This document shows, one piece after another, positions 14,251-23,115 of a DNA stretch of 40,222 nt. Position numbers and translations under genes: made by a program. The stretch's first letter is position 1. Each line of letters begins with the position of its first letter. This DNA comes from a virus. Location of the stretch: positions 1-40,222 of the IMG/VR virus record IMGVR_UViG_3300049811_000205, one strand, 5' to 3'. The notes beneath the pieces were generated by a model. It ran no database searches, was not told where the DNA came from, and saw only the letters and a list, made by a program, of their open reading frames with translations.

Positions 14251-14821
14251 GTGCCTCTACGATGTACTGGTCGCCCCTGATACTGTTCGCGGCGTTCGCG
14301 GTGCCCCATGTCGCAGTAAGCGCAAGAGCGGTGTCCGCGGTGAGGTCTACGGTGACAGCGACGGGCGTTGTGCCTCCCGTACTCCCAGACACAAGCGGTG
14401 CAACTTGTCCATAGTTGGTCACGGTACCCGCGGTAAGAAGCGTGCTCGTGTGCAAAATGCTTTCTCCGTTCGTGAATAGCGTACCCGATGAGCCGTTCGA
14501 GCGTACCTGAATAATCGCCTCAACCTTCCATAGCGCGGTCATTGACGCGCCACCACCCGTACCAGACGTTGTGACGTTCGCCGCTTGTGCGGCAAGTATC
14601 GTACCGGATACACCGCCCCATCGTAGCGAGAACTTGAGCGTTGGTGTTCCTGTCGTGCCGTACGCACCGTATGCCGTAAGACGTAAAACACGCCCGTCCT
14701 GTAGGTAGGATGCTGGGATGGTGATGTTGGGAAACAGGATCGTCTCTGTTGCTGTGTTCGCAACCGCAGTACCAGCCGCAGTAGCCCACGCTATAGTTTC
14801 AGCCCAGTATTGTCGTGACAT
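14243..14821 (-). CDS. Tail or decoration protein, 192 aa
   Basis: A Thr/Ala/Gly-rich beta protein: TILFPNITIPASYLQDGRVL, LKFSLRWGGVSG and LTADTALALTATWGTANAANS with the late element DQYIVEALN. This matches the pattern of phage minor structural proteins with a jelly-roll fold, but no exact family is recognised. It overlaps the 3' end of the HNH gene by 8 bp, convergently. The leader before its ATG is the A/C-rich TAACCACCACATACC. Confidence 0.62.
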   Translation of the reverse strand: MSRQYWAETIAWATAAGTAVANTATETILFPNITIPASYLQDGRVLRLTAYGAYGTTGTPTLKFSLRWGGVSGTILAAQAANVTTSGTGGGASMTALWKVEAIIQVRSNGSSGTLFTNGESILHTSTLLTAGTVTNYGQVAPLVSGSTGGTTPVAVTVDLTADTALALTATWGTANAANSIRGDQYIVEALN

Positions 14822-14833
14822 GGTATGTGGTGG

Positions 14834-15244
14834 TTAGGCGATCTGTAGTAAGCCGTTGGTACCGTCGAAGTCTATGGTAAGCGTTTCAGTGTCATTAAGG
14901 GTGATGCTCGACCCATAATCAGCGTAGCAAATAAGCTCTTTATTTGACGCTGTGTCGTTGTACACGACCACGTACCGAAACGGCCCTACAGAACCTCCTG
15001 AAGCTGTAAGCACGAGGTCATTGAGAACGAGTTTGTATGTCCCCGATGTCTGTGCGCTTGAGCTTGTCGTGATGTTGCGCGTCGAGCAGTAGGTGTAACT
15101 GATTTCGGTAATGTCAGTGAGGACACCGTTTCCTGCTGATGGTGCGCTGTTGGTTAATGCTACCTTGAGCTGGTCAGAGCCAAGATTGTGTGCTTTTTCA
15201 GCCAGCTTCTCAACGAAGGGCTGAAACTTGACGTACGTTGCCAT
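14834..15244 (-). CDS. Phage structural protein (tail/decoration), 136 aa
   Basis: Starts MATYVKFQPFVEKLAEKAHN, and continues LGSDQLKVALTNSAPSAGN, VLTDITEISY, then SVGPFRYVVVYNDTAS and ETLTIDFDGTNGLLQ. This combination is common in a family of tail-associated proteins found near fibre genes in diverse tailed phages. It is first in the fibre operon and has an extended -10 promoter upstream (15283-15275), divergent from the accessory operon. Confidence 0.72.
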   Translation of the reverse strand: MATYVKFQPFVEKLAEKAHNLGSDQLKVALTNSAPSAGNGVLTDITEISYTYCSTRNITTSSSAQTSGTYKLVLNDLVLTASGGSVGPFRYVVVYNDTASNKELICYADYGSSITLNDTETLTIDFDGTNGLLQIA

Positions 15245-15274
15245 AGGTTAGTGGTTTACGGTTAATACTCCTCA

Positions 15275-15283
15275 AGTATAGCA
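15275..15283 (-). promoter_or_regulatory. Extended -10 promoter of the tail operon
   Basis: TGC-TATACT on the minus strand. The leader is about 25 nt and contains AACCACTAACC just before the ATG; a GAGGAG lies too far (over 20 nt) from the ATG to act as a Shine-Dalgarno site. No -35 match is visible. Confidence 0.5.
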
Positions 15284-15325
15284 ATTGGGGATTTCTTACT
15301 TGGAGATGTTTGTGCGTAGTTTTCC

Positions 15326-15340
15326 ACCGTTGACAACGGT
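15326..15340. promoter_or_regulatory. 15-bp perfect palindrome over the -35 box (operator)
   Basis: ACCGTTGACAACGGT is a perfect inverted repeat around one central base. It covers the -35 hexamer TTGACA of the accessory-operon promoter, so a bound dimer would block polymerase. I found no second copy in the window. Confidence 0.65.
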
Positions 15341-15358
15341 TGCCCATGGGTGTATACT
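15330..15358 (+). promoter_or_regulatory. Strong sigma70-type promoter of the accessory operon
   Basis: TTGACA (15330-15335), a 17-nt spacer and TATACT (15353-15358): the best promoter match in the window. The leader is about 50 nt and A/C-rich (ACTCACTAACAAATAACATT) without a Shine-Dalgarno site. Confidence 0.8.
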
Positions 15359-15414
15359 GTAGGTAGGTCAAGAGAACATTATAAGACAACAATTACTCAC
15401 TAACAAATAACATT

Positions 15415-15939
15415 ATGAACCAAAAAGACTTACTCAAACGCGCAATCAACTTCGACAACAAAGAGGCACGACTGCTCTTCATTACCAACTGGCTCGAAGA
15501 CATCAACTGGCACTCTGAAAACAAGCTCTTTGGAGAGCGCAACATTGACGAGTTTACAGAACATTTCCTCGATGGTGTCCAGTGGCTACTCATGGCGCTT
15601 AACCCAGGCAACTATTGTGACTCATTCATTGCCAACCACGAAAAAGAACTGGCACCATACCGCAAGGCGATACTGAACAGTAAGACGCACAATCGCGGCA
15701 CAATCACATTGCCATGTGGTCGCAGTATCGGTGAGAGCACCATGTTTGACCTTAAGCGAGCGCAAAATGGTTTCTCCTTCTTCTCACACCTTACAGGATA
15801 CGGACTTTGTGAAGGATGGAACAACACTACCGGCATCGAGTTTGTAAAAGAGCTTGAGGAGATATTGCACAGCTTTGACGCCGAGGATGAGGAACGCGCT
15901 AATGTTCACGCAGCATACGCTCGTGCCTACGCAGACTAA
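15415..15939 (+). CDS. Accessory protein of unknown function, 174 aa
   Basis: First gene of a three-gene plus-strand operon set into the minus-strand structural cluster. It is a soluble, acidic, mostly helical protein (KDLLKRAINFDNKEARLLFI, FTEHFLDGVQWLLMALNPG) with a GTITLPCGRSIGES segment and an acidic C-terminal helix. No enzyme motif or membrane segment was recognised. Composition is more AT-rich than the neighbours, consistent with recent gain. A superinfection-exclusion, anti-defence or host-takeover role is possible only by position. Confidence 0.7.
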   Translation: MNQKDLLKRAINFDNKEARLLFITNWLEDINWHSENKLFGERNIDEFTEHFLDGVQWLLMALNPGNYCDSFIANHEKELAPYRKAILNSKTHNRGTITLPCGRSIGESTMFDLKRAQNGFSFFSHLTGYGLCEGWNNTTGIEFVKELEEILHSFDAEDEERANVHAAYARAYAD

Positions 15940-15962
15940 TTACCAACTAACCAACAAACATT

Positions 15963-16331
15963 ATGACACACGCATCAATATTCGCAGCAGGACTCAATAA
16001 GCAGGTTGCAAAACGAGTCCCTGACACAAAAAACTTTACCATTGCTAGAGCAATAGATAGCCTCGAAGCAGCAAACAATAAGATAGTGAAAGAGGCAGGC
16101 TACTCTTGTGGGTTGGAGAACTTCCCACGACAGCGAGGCAAGGTTGTGACTGGCTTCTTTTCTAGCCCAGATTACCAGAACGAAAAACTGTACTACACAC
16201 TTATCAAAGATGGCTGGCGCAACGCAGGCTATGGAGCAGCCTATTATTGGAAAGTGCGACGTGGCCCAGTTATCTTGGGTTATAGCGAGGGCGACATTAC
16301 AATTTGGGAAGAAAAAGATATAACCAACTAA
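15963..16331 (+). CDS. Accessory protein of unknown function, 122 aa
   Basis: Second gene of the operon, 23 bp after the first. It has an N-terminal helix pair (FAAGLNKQVAKRV, ARAIDSLEAANNKIV) and an aromatic-rich C-terminal half (YYTLIKDGWRNAGYGAAYYWKV, GDITIWEE) that looks like a small beta-sheet. The leader CCAACTAACCAACAAACATT is typical of this genome. No family was recognised. A small DNA- or protein-binding factor is one option. Confidence 0.65.
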   Translation: MTHASIFAAGLNKQVAKRVPDTKNFTIARAIDSLEAANNKIVKEAGYSCGLENFPRQRGKVVTGFFSSPDYQNEKLYYTLIKDGWRNAGYGAAYYWKVRRGPVILGYSEGDITIWEEKDITN

Positions 16332-16336
16332 CCACC

Positions 16337-16531
16337 ATGAAACACTACACCATAGGAGAAATACACCGCCTTGGTCTTCTCAAAAACCACAAGGGACAGC
16401 CATACACCGACAAGGCAACTGTCTCACGAGTGCTCAATGGGCAACCGCACAAAAAAGTCACTACGCCTTTTGGGGTTGCAAAGACTTTTCCTCAGTCTGT
16501 GATTGATTCTCTAAACGCACGCTGGCATTAA
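16337..16531 (+). CDS. Probable small HTH DNA-binding protein, 64 aa
   Basis: Starts at ATG 16337 (MKHYTIGEIHRLGLL). The arrangement TIGEIHRLGLL, a Gly-rich turn and DKATVSRVLNG has the length and pattern of an HTH, and PFGVAKTFPQSVIDSL could add a third helix. As last gene of the operon whose promoter carries a palindromic operator, it is a candidate autorepressor. An alternative upstream ATG (16304) would overlap the previous gene. Recognition as HTH is by eye. Confidence 0.62.
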   Translation: MKHYTIGEIHRLGLLKNHKGQPYTDKATVSRVLNGQPHKKVTTPFGVAKTFPQSVIDSLNARWH

Positions 16532-16611
16532 GGCCAGCGACAAATGCCTCCGCTTGCCTTTTCCCAAGTTCAATAGAAGCCTTTTTGAGTTCCTCCCTAC
16601 GTTTTAATTTG

Positions 16612-19353
16612 TCATCTGATGTACGCTGCATATTGTTCAGGTTTTATTTGTTCTGCTTCTAAAAGCCTTTTTGCAAGGATATTTAATTTTTTAGTAAGTT
16701 CTTGTGTGGTTGGATAATTTGCCTTCCTTTTTATTTCATCAAGACTACTAACCTTTGCTTTTCCTCTTCCTAAACTGTTATCTATAAAGTTAACCGTAAA
16801 TCCTTCATTTTTCAAGCGTTCTGCAACCTGCAATGAGCCAATGTGATTTTGTGCAACAACTTTTGTTGGCACAAGTCTGCCACCCTCATCAGCGTTATTT
16901 ATCATTCGCGCGACCACACCATTCTCAAACGAATCGAACGGATCGCGGTACACATAGTCAATAACAACTTTTTTCCCTGCATCTAGTGCCTCATTTATTT
17001 TCTTGATTGCAGAGTTGTATGAAGACAAGTTAGAATCTAACACCGCCGCCGCACCATCAAGTTCTCTACTTATTTTAGGTATACCCTTCAATGCAGAAGA
17101 TTTGCCCGTACCACTTCCTCCAGCAGTCAAAATCACATAGTCCCCTTGTCTTTTAAGTGCTTGTGTCCATGCTTTTTTAGCAAGATACGAAGACGGTTCT
17201 TGTACTGCTGCTGCATTACTTCCAACATACCCAACATCTGTAAACAAAGGTCGAAAGTTGTCAGTGTTTATGACCTTACCCCCAGGCCCAGATAGTTTAG
17301 GATTGGAGAAATACTCACTAAGTAGGCCATCCTCATTTTCAATGATTTTGTTGTATGCCGCTTCCTCAATTTTTTTACTTTGTGGGTCAAGGCTCAAGTC
17401 TCGTTCAAATTGTCGTGTCCCTGGGGATTGCGCTATTGACGCTGGTGCTGGCTGTGCTTTACTAGCCCCCATGGGACTATTATTCATACTCGTACTGCTG
17501 GGGATTGCGCTTTCGTCCAGGGATTGATCGTCAAGCGACTCCAAAAGCTCGCGCAGTGCACGTTGCTGGTCTTTTGGCCCCACCGTGCCAGCGTTTAATA
17601 CCTTGTCTGCAACGTCCATAAGGCTGGGCTTTATTGCTGTGCGTATGCTGCCTTGGAAGCCTGTTTTCGGTACAGTGTCGGGGTAAATCGTACGCAAGTC
17701 CTCAGCAAACACTACTAGGTCACTCGGTTTGGCACCGTCATAGCCGTATGTGCGTGAGGTAGTATCAAGGCGGTCTGCCACTTCTTTGAAGTAAGGCGTA
17801 GACAATGCCTCTCCTTCTAAGCGACGAAGGTTCACCGCTGCGCTTGCCTCGGGGTCTACTTTGATACCCATGGTGCGAGAGGTCTTGAAAATGCTGTTAT
17901 CAGCCTCGTCCACAAGGTTCCTGAGCACTGCATAGTCCTTGTTGAGTGCGCGTATGTTCCCATCGTCTATCTGGTCGAGTGTGCTTCGGTACACGTCACG
18001 GAAGGTGTCGTAAATAGACTTAGTACCACCATCTGCTTTAATCAGAATATCGTCCAGTCCTTCCACACGAGAGTTTTCCCGCTTCATCTTCGAGAAAAGG
18101 CGGTCACGCGCGTGAACGGCCAGTGCATCCATGCGTCCTAGGTTGTCTATGTCCCGTAGGGCGGTGTCGTAGAGTTTCTGTATGGAAGCCATCTCAGCAT
18201 CGGTCATACTTGACGTGCTCATGCGCTTAACCTTGCCACGTTCGAGGTAAAGCCCGTTCTGGCGCAGGATGGTATCAAGCTCCGCAAGGGGCTTTTGCAT
18301 ACTCACCTTGGTGTCCGGTAGCGCCTTGATTGCTTCCTCCAATGACTGCCCGACTGCCTTGCGTTGGCTGTCTATAACCTCGTACTGTTTGGCGACTGCT
18401 TCTCCAGCAACACGAGAAGGTCGTGCGTCTCGTGCTCCACTCTCAGCAATGTCGAGCATGTCCTTCATAGCTTTGCGAGTTGGTGCGTCCGTCTGAGTTA
18501 CGAGTGAAATGGTGTTGTCTGGTACGTTTACCTCGATAGCCTTTCCTACTGCGGGAGCTGATCTGCGTATCCTCTCAGCGCGAGCGGCGCGGTCTGCAAG
18601 GTTATCTTGCACGTTGGAAACGGCACGAGGGACACGTCCAGCTAAGTCCTTGGCGGCTTGTGTGACACCTGGGGCGACGTTAGGAATTGACGGTACGTTT
18701 ATGTCAGACACAGCGTCTATTGCCCCACGAGCTGCTTGCTTGGTGGTGTCTACGCCAGTCTTTAACCCCTGTTCGACCACCTCCTTACCTTTTGCAAGTG
18801 TTCCCAAACCAAAGCGGTCGAGCGCAAGCTCCAGCACACCAAGCGTTGCATCTATGTCTCGTCCTCGCTCCGGGTTTGCTTCTTTGTACGCCTGTAGTTT
18901 TTGGTATGCGTCCACAAGGCCAGTATCCTGAGCGACCTTTTTAAGGTCGGCAGAAACACTGTCCTCGGTTTCCTGCGTGGTGAACAGCTTACCCGCCGTT
19001 GTGACACCTCGGCTTATGAGGTCGCCCACACCTCCCGCAACCTGTCCTAGCTGTTGGAAGGCGGTGCGTGCAAAGCCCTGCTTCGCATCAAGTCGCGCCT
19101 GGCCCGCTTCGGTGACAGTCTCACCACGTTGGTTGAGGTCTTGACCTACACCTAAGAAGCCTTCTTTAAGGTCGTTTGGTATGTCAGAAACAACACGGCT
19201 GAATAAACTTCTCTTTTGAGGTTGTAGAGCCTCAGAAACAATAGATTGCTTGCCTTGTCGTGCCTTGGCAATATCGCCCATGATTAGGGTGGTACTTACA
19301 CCTTGTGCTTTAAGCTCTCGGGCTCTTTGCAATTCTTGTGCTGATAGTGCCAT
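16612..19353 (-). CDS. Large internal virion protein with C-terminal zeta-toxin-like kinase domain
   Basis: 913 residues. About 1-640 is a long helical, Ala/Lys/Asp-rich region (KEGFLGVGQDLNQRG, AAKDLAGRVPRAVSNVQDN) like ejected or internal head proteins. From about residue 735 comes a P-loop domain: VILTAGGSGTGKSSALK (Walker A near 745), AAVLDSNLSSYNS, KKVVIDYVYRDPF, a long helix, then LVPTKVVAQNHIGSL. This matches zeta-toxin/PezT-type kinases, which phosphorylate UDP-N-acetylglucosamine or nucleotides. The C-terminal 250 codons are visibly more AT-rich than the rest, suggesting a gained domain. The partner gene follows (ends at 19355). Confidence 0.78.
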   Translation of the reverse strand: MALSAQELQRARELKAQGVSTTLIMGDIAKARQGKQSIVSEALQPQKRSLFSRVVSDIPNDLKEGFLGVGQDLNQRGETVTEAGQARLDAKQGFARTAFQQLGQVAGGVGDLISRGVTTAGKLFTTQETEDSVSADLKKVAQDTGLVDAYQKLQAYKEANPERGRDIDATLGVLELALDRFGLGTLAKGKEVVEQGLKTGVDTTKQAARGAIDAVSDINVPSIPNVAPGVTQAAKDLAGRVPRAVSNVQDNLADRAARAERIRRSAPAVGKAIEVNVPDNTISLVTQTDAPTRKAMKDMLDIAESGARDARPSRVAGEAVAKQYEVIDSQRKAVGQSLEEAIKALPDTKVSMQKPLAELDTILRQNGLYLERGKVKRMSTSSMTDAEMASIQKLYDTALRDIDNLGRMDALAVHARDRLFSKMKRENSRVEGLDDILIKADGGTKSIYDTFRDVYRSTLDQIDDGNIRALNKDYAVLRNLVDEADNSIFKTSRTMGIKVDPEASAAVNLRRLEGEALSTPYFKEVADRLDTTSRTYGYDGAKPSDLVVFAEDLRTIYPDTVPKTGFQGSIRTAIKPSLMDVADKVLNAGTVGPKDQQRALRELLESLDDQSLDESAIPSSTSMNNSPMGASKAQPAPASIAQSPGTRQFERDLSLDPQSKKIEEAAYNKIIENEDGLLSEYFSNPKLSGPGGKVINTDNFRPLFTDVGYVGSNAAAVQEPSSYLAKKAWTQALKRQGDYVILTAGGSGTGKSSALKGIPKISRELDGAAAVLDSNLSSYNSAIKKINEALDAGKKVVIDYVYRDPFDSFENGVVARMINNADEGGRLVPTKVVAQNHIGSLQVAERLKNEGFTVNFIDNSLGRGKAKVSSLDEIKRKANYPTTQELTKKLNILAKRLLEAEQIKPEQYAAYIR

Positions 19354-19354
19354 G

Positions 19355-21079
19355 TTAGAGGTTGATTAGCTGCTGCATTTCATCGGGAGCAAGCATGAGA
19401 CGTGTTGATAGTTCTTCATCACGAGCCCGTAAACCTTTTTGTACCATCAGCAAGTCATTTCTTAATGACTCCTCGCTGCCTTGGTAGTCCTCTACTCGCC
19501 CAGAAGGATTGCCTGACGCATCTTTGCCTATAACAAGACCAGAGTTTAGCCTGTTCGCTGCTGAGAATATCGCTGCACGCTCGCCTTCAGTAAGGCTTCC
19601 AAACGTCAACCCGCTTTCCTTGAGTCCTATAAACTCCTTGAACCCCTCCGAGTTGTACAAATACTGCAAGTCGGTGAGTATCTTGTCCCTATCGTTGCGT
19701 GACTGGATAGCCCCTTGGATGTTTCCAACAACAGGAACGAGACTTACGAGCGAAGCTGCGCTGCCGTCCTTCCTGCCGCCTGAGAAAAAACCACTAATGG
19801 TTGGGCTTTTCACTTGTCCAGTAATTGCACCTATGCCCCTGTTATTCTTAAGCATGCCGTCAATTAGGTTGATGGCCTGTGATGTCTCCACTAGCTTGCG
19901 TTCTGATTGAAGCGTCTGCTCTGGGGTCAGTCCTTTAGTGCGTGGGTCGTAACCAAGCGAAGCAATGGCGAGCGGGTCGCCATCAGCGGCAAGTTTAATG
20001 ATGTTTGCCCGTTGTCCCCAATCAATACCGCTCTGCTCTGGCGCTGTGAGTTTGTTTAGTTGTGCTTGCTTAATCTGTCGGTCAAGCGGGTCTACCATGT
20101 AATTCCCAAGCTGTGACAGTGCTTGCTCTGGGGTGACACCTCCATACATAATGTTTTGTACCTTGGAGAGTGGAGCGCCGTTCTTTAGGGCTTCAGTTGC
20201 TATGTTGAGCACACTTTCTCTTTGTGCACGGTCTTCGGTTAATTTTCGCTCCCGCTCTTTCAGCGCGAGGTCAATCGCTTTCGATTTCTTCTCTGCCTCT
20301 GCCGCAATCTCGCCATCAAACGTCGCTGCTTCTCGTTTGTAGCTTTCGGATACGTTGCGGTAGTAGTCGATGGCTGCCTGTTCGTCTCCAAACTCATCAT
20401 CAAGGGTCTGCTGCACCGTGTCTTCGATAAGCTTGAGGTTGTTTGAGTAGGCGGCGTTTACCAAAGCCTCGGCGGTTATCTCCGCTGTGAGCATCCTGTT
20501 TATTGGTGCCAGTCGTGCCTCTGCGCCGATGCGGGTCTGCCCTGCTTCGCTTTCCATAAGCGGCCTGGCTGCTGCGAGGTCACCCTGGAGCTGTGCAAGA
20601 CGCACGTTTGAGTCTGAAAGGTTGGTGCGGGCCTGGCCTGCTCCAGCCTGGTCGAGTAGCTCCTGTCGGCGTCCGGCCGTGTCGCGGTTCTGCATCCCTT
20701 GTAGGCCAGTACGGAACTGCTCCTCTGAGGCTCGCTGCTGGTTGAGTACGGCACTCTGAGCCGTCTGTGCTGCACTGGGAGTACCGTACAGCGCCTCAGC
20801 AAGCTTGGTCGTGCCCTGAAGTGTGGAAAGTAGGCCATCCATGCCGCTTTGCGTGGTCTGCTGCTGCTCAAGCTGGTTGCGACGGTTCATCACGTCGTTG
20901 TACGTCACTCCAGACGTGACTGCGGTTGAGGGAGTGCGGTCGTTAGGGATGGGGATGGTCACCTGCGGCTTGGGGGTAGGTGCAACAGAGCTGTTTTTCG
21001 CCTGTTGTGAGTATTGCTGCACGAGCTTGTCTTTGAGGGACAAGGAGGAAGGAAAACCGATGAGTCCTTGGGGGTTCAT
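19355..21079 (-). CDS. Internal virion/ejection protein, 574 aa
   Basis: A long alpha-helical protein rich in Gln, Ala and Glu (NRRNQLEQQQTTQSG, ASEEQFRTGLQGMQN, KERERKLTEDRAQRE), with a Gly-rich hinge (VKSPTISGFFSGGRKD) and a hydrophobic patch (SLVSLVPVVGNIQG). This is the usual look of podovirus core proteins ejected with the DNA. It lies 1 bp before the 913-residue protein, with which it probably forms the ejection channel, and 26 bp after the tail nozzle gene. No enzymatic motif is visible. Confidence 0.7.
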   Translation of the reverse strand: MNPQGLIGFPSSLSLKDKLVQQYSQQAKNSSVAPTPKPQVTIPIPNDRTPSTAVTSGVTYNDVMNRRNQLEQQQTTQSGMDGLLSTLQGTTKLAEALYGTPSAAQTAQSAVLNQQRASEEQFRTGLQGMQNRDTAGRRQELLDQAGAGQARTNLSDSNVRLAQLQGDLAAARPLMESEAGQTRIGAEARLAPINRMLTAEITAEALVNAAYSNNLKLIEDTVQQTLDDEFGDEQAAIDYYRNVSESYKREAATFDGEIAAEAEKKSKAIDLALKERERKLTEDRAQRESVLNIATEALKNGAPLSKVQNIMYGGVTPEQALSQLGNYMVDPLDRQIKQAQLNKLTAPEQSGIDWGQRANIIKLAADGDPLAIASLGYDPRTKGLTPEQTLQSERKLVETSQAINLIDGMLKNNRGIGAITGQVKSPTISGFFSGGRKDGSAASLVSLVPVVGNIQGAIQSRNDRDKILTDLQYLYNSEGFKEFIGLKESGLTFGSLTEGERAAIFSAANRLNSGLVIGKDASGNPSGRVEDYQGSEESLRNDLLMVQKGLRARDEELSTRLMLAPDEMQQLINL

Positions 21080-21105
21080 TGTTTGAATGATAGCAAAATA
21101 AGGCT

Positions 21106-22896
21106 CTATACTGGCCGAACGTCAATCTCGTCGAGTATGGGGCTGTCTCCACCGTCTGAGTGTAGTTCGATAAGCACCTGGCAGGATGGAGAGGTTGGGC
21201 TTGGTATCGTGATTGTCCTTTGTGTCTGTGCGCGGTCGTTAAATGACGCCAGCTTTTTGAAGTCCTCGACCGCTACAATACCCGCGTCTGAGGCGGTAAT
21301 GCCGTAGATTGCTTCATCAAGGGTCACCGTGTAGGTGCTTGTGGCAAGGGAGATACTCGCTATGTGGGCTGAGCATCCACCGCCATGGCCTACCGTGACA
21401 AACACCTCATCCCCAACCGCAGCGTTCGCAAAGTCGGTTGAGGTGGTGGTGAATACGGTGCTACTTGTCCAGGTCACTGCACCCTTTAGTGGGTATGCGG
21501 CGCTTCGATGTGTGCGGTACTTCACTACAATTTTATCATCCGCGTTCTTCATCTTCTGGTACTTGAGTGCCACTTCCCACTGTGTGGTGTCCTCGGGTGC
21601 AAATACCTCGTTTGTCCATATCCTGGCGCGACGTTTGGTAGTGCCAAATTGGTCATCAACGTAGATTGCCGATTTGTTAGTGGCACTCGCGTCTGTGTAG
21701 TAGCCATGCTGTAAGAGGATTGAATAGCTACGGTTATCTTTAGTTGCTTGAATACCTCCAGGGCATGAGTCCGCGAGAGCTGGTGAGCACCACTGCCCCA
21801 TGTCAACGCTTCCCGTTTTGTCCATCGTGGCACTGAACTTGTGAGAAAACCGCCCAGTCTGTGGGTCGTACTCCCACACACCCGAGGGAAAATAGGGGAA
21901 GTAGGAACCCGCAGAAACGGAGCTCGCGTCTATTTTTGAAGAAATGTTAATCAGTATCTTTCCATCCTTAGCAACCATTCCACGCTGTCCGACGTTCACT
22001 GGGTTGAAATCCCCATCCCAGTTGTCTAGGTTTTTGTACTTTCCGACAATCGGAAGCGCTCCAACCGTTCTAAAGCCTCCACCTTCCAATACCTGTAGCT
22101 CTCCGTTTGTGGTGAGAATGTACAGCGTGTCGCCTACTGTAGTAGCGGTGAACGCACCAAAGGAGTCCAGCTTGTACACACGGGTTGGAAGCACATCCCC
22201 CCCGTCCCATTCGTACACCAAACCAAAACCATCACCATTCCCAGCGTAGGTGCAGCCGATGTACGCACGTGAGAGTCCAGAGCGTATCCATTTAATGTAG
22301 TGAGACGCACTGAGTGTGAGCTTGGTCGCCGTTGCGGTGTAACTACCAGAAGGTTTCTGTACCGTACGGATAATGTTCCCGTCACCAATCGCAAGGACGT
22401 TGGTGAAAAGTAGAGGCTCCATCGGGTGAGGGTTCCCACTTGTGAGCGCTGCTCCTCCCGAAAGTCCAGAAAACCAATCTTTTGTCCAGTTGTTTGTGTA
22501 GTCATCCCTACGGTATATCCGCGTACTCAGAGACACGATAACCGCACCGTCGTAGACCACAACATCCGAGTTTTCGGTGTCTGCGTCTTGGTTCCCACCA
22601 CCTCCAGGTGCGTATGTGTTGTCATCTAGGTCAAACGCGCCAGTCGCATTTCCTATGTATGTATTATCCTCGCTTGAAGTCCAGTACACACCATCCCAGG
22701 CCACGAAGTTCGAGCACTGCTCTAGCGCTGCTTCGTCAGTTGTGTTTGTGCCTTGTATGAGCCTGGCTGAAGGGCACACCTTCCCAGGGTACTTTGTGAA
22801 GTCACAGTTAAACGTACCAGCGACGTTTGAAAACGCATCCCGCTCTCCTTGGTTGCGCTGTACAAACACTGGATTGTCTGGGTTGGGTATCTTCAT
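21106..22896 (-). CDS. Tail nozzle/tubular protein B-like, 596 aa
   Basis: A beta-propeller-like protein with repeated blades (VVVYDGAVIVSLSTRIYRR, GDTLYILTTNGELQVLEGGG, KDGKILINISSKID) and a C-terminal beta-domain (CQVLIELHSDGGDSPILDEI). Podovirus tail nozzle (tubular B) proteins have this size and fold and sit between the adaptor and the ejection proteins, as here. The start overlaps the small coiled-coil gene by ATGA. Confidence 0.72.
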   Translation of the reverse strand: MKIPNPDNPVFVQRNQGERDAFSNVAGTFNCDFTKYPGKVCPSARLIQGTNTTDEAALEQCSNFVAWDGVYWTSSEDNTYIGNATGAFDLDDNTYAPGGGGNQDADTENSDVVVYDGAVIVSLSTRIYRRDDYTNNWTKDWFSGLSGGAALTSGNPHPMEPLLFTNVLAIGDGNIIRTVQKPSGSYTATATKLTLSASHYIKWIRSGLSRAYIGCTYAGNGDGFGLVYEWDGGDVLPTRVYKLDSFGAFTATTVGDTLYILTTNGELQVLEGGGFRTVGALPIVGKYKNLDNWDGDFNPVNVGQRGMVAKDGKILINISSKIDASSVSAGSYFPYFPSGVWEYDPQTGRFSHKFSATMDKTGSVDMGQWCSPALADSCPGGIQATKDNRSYSILLQHGYYTDASATNKSAIYVDDQFGTTKRRARIWTNEVFAPEDTTQWEVALKYQKMKNADDKIVVKYRTHRSAAYPLKGAVTWTSSTVFTTTSTDFANAAVGDEVFVTVGHGGGCSAHIASISLATSTYTVTLDEAIYGITASDAGIVAVEDFKKLASFNDRAQTQRTITIPSPTSPSCQVLIELHSDGGDSPILDEIDVRPV

Positions 22897-23114
22897 GGGG
22901 TAAAGGTGTCGTATACTGGCACCGCACCACGCTTTCCGTTCAGTGTAAACACGTAGTACCGCGATACCGCGCCTGTAGCTGTTGTTACGGTGCGGTCAAA
23001 GATTGCCTTTTTCAATTCCTCCACGTCGTTGGTCGTAAGGTTGGCGAACCTATAACGCTTGAGCTCCTCCACTTCACGCTTGAGGCTGTCAATCTGCCGC
23101 TTGAGCTCATCCAT
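22893..23114 (-). CDS. Small coiled-coil protein of the tail cluster, 73 aa
   Basis: Residues 1-40 are a coiled coil (LKRQIDSLKREVEELKR), then IFDRTVTTATGAVSRYYVFT and a short C-terminus. It lies between the adaptor (1-bp gap) and nozzle genes (ATGA overlap), so it is translated with them. It could be a plug or chaperone of the tail. No family is recognised. Confidence 0.65.
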   Translation of the reverse strand: MDELKRQIDSLKREVEELKRYRFANLTTNDVEELKKAIFDRTVTTATGAVSRYYVFTLNGKRGAVPVYDTFTP

Positions 23115-23115
23115 G

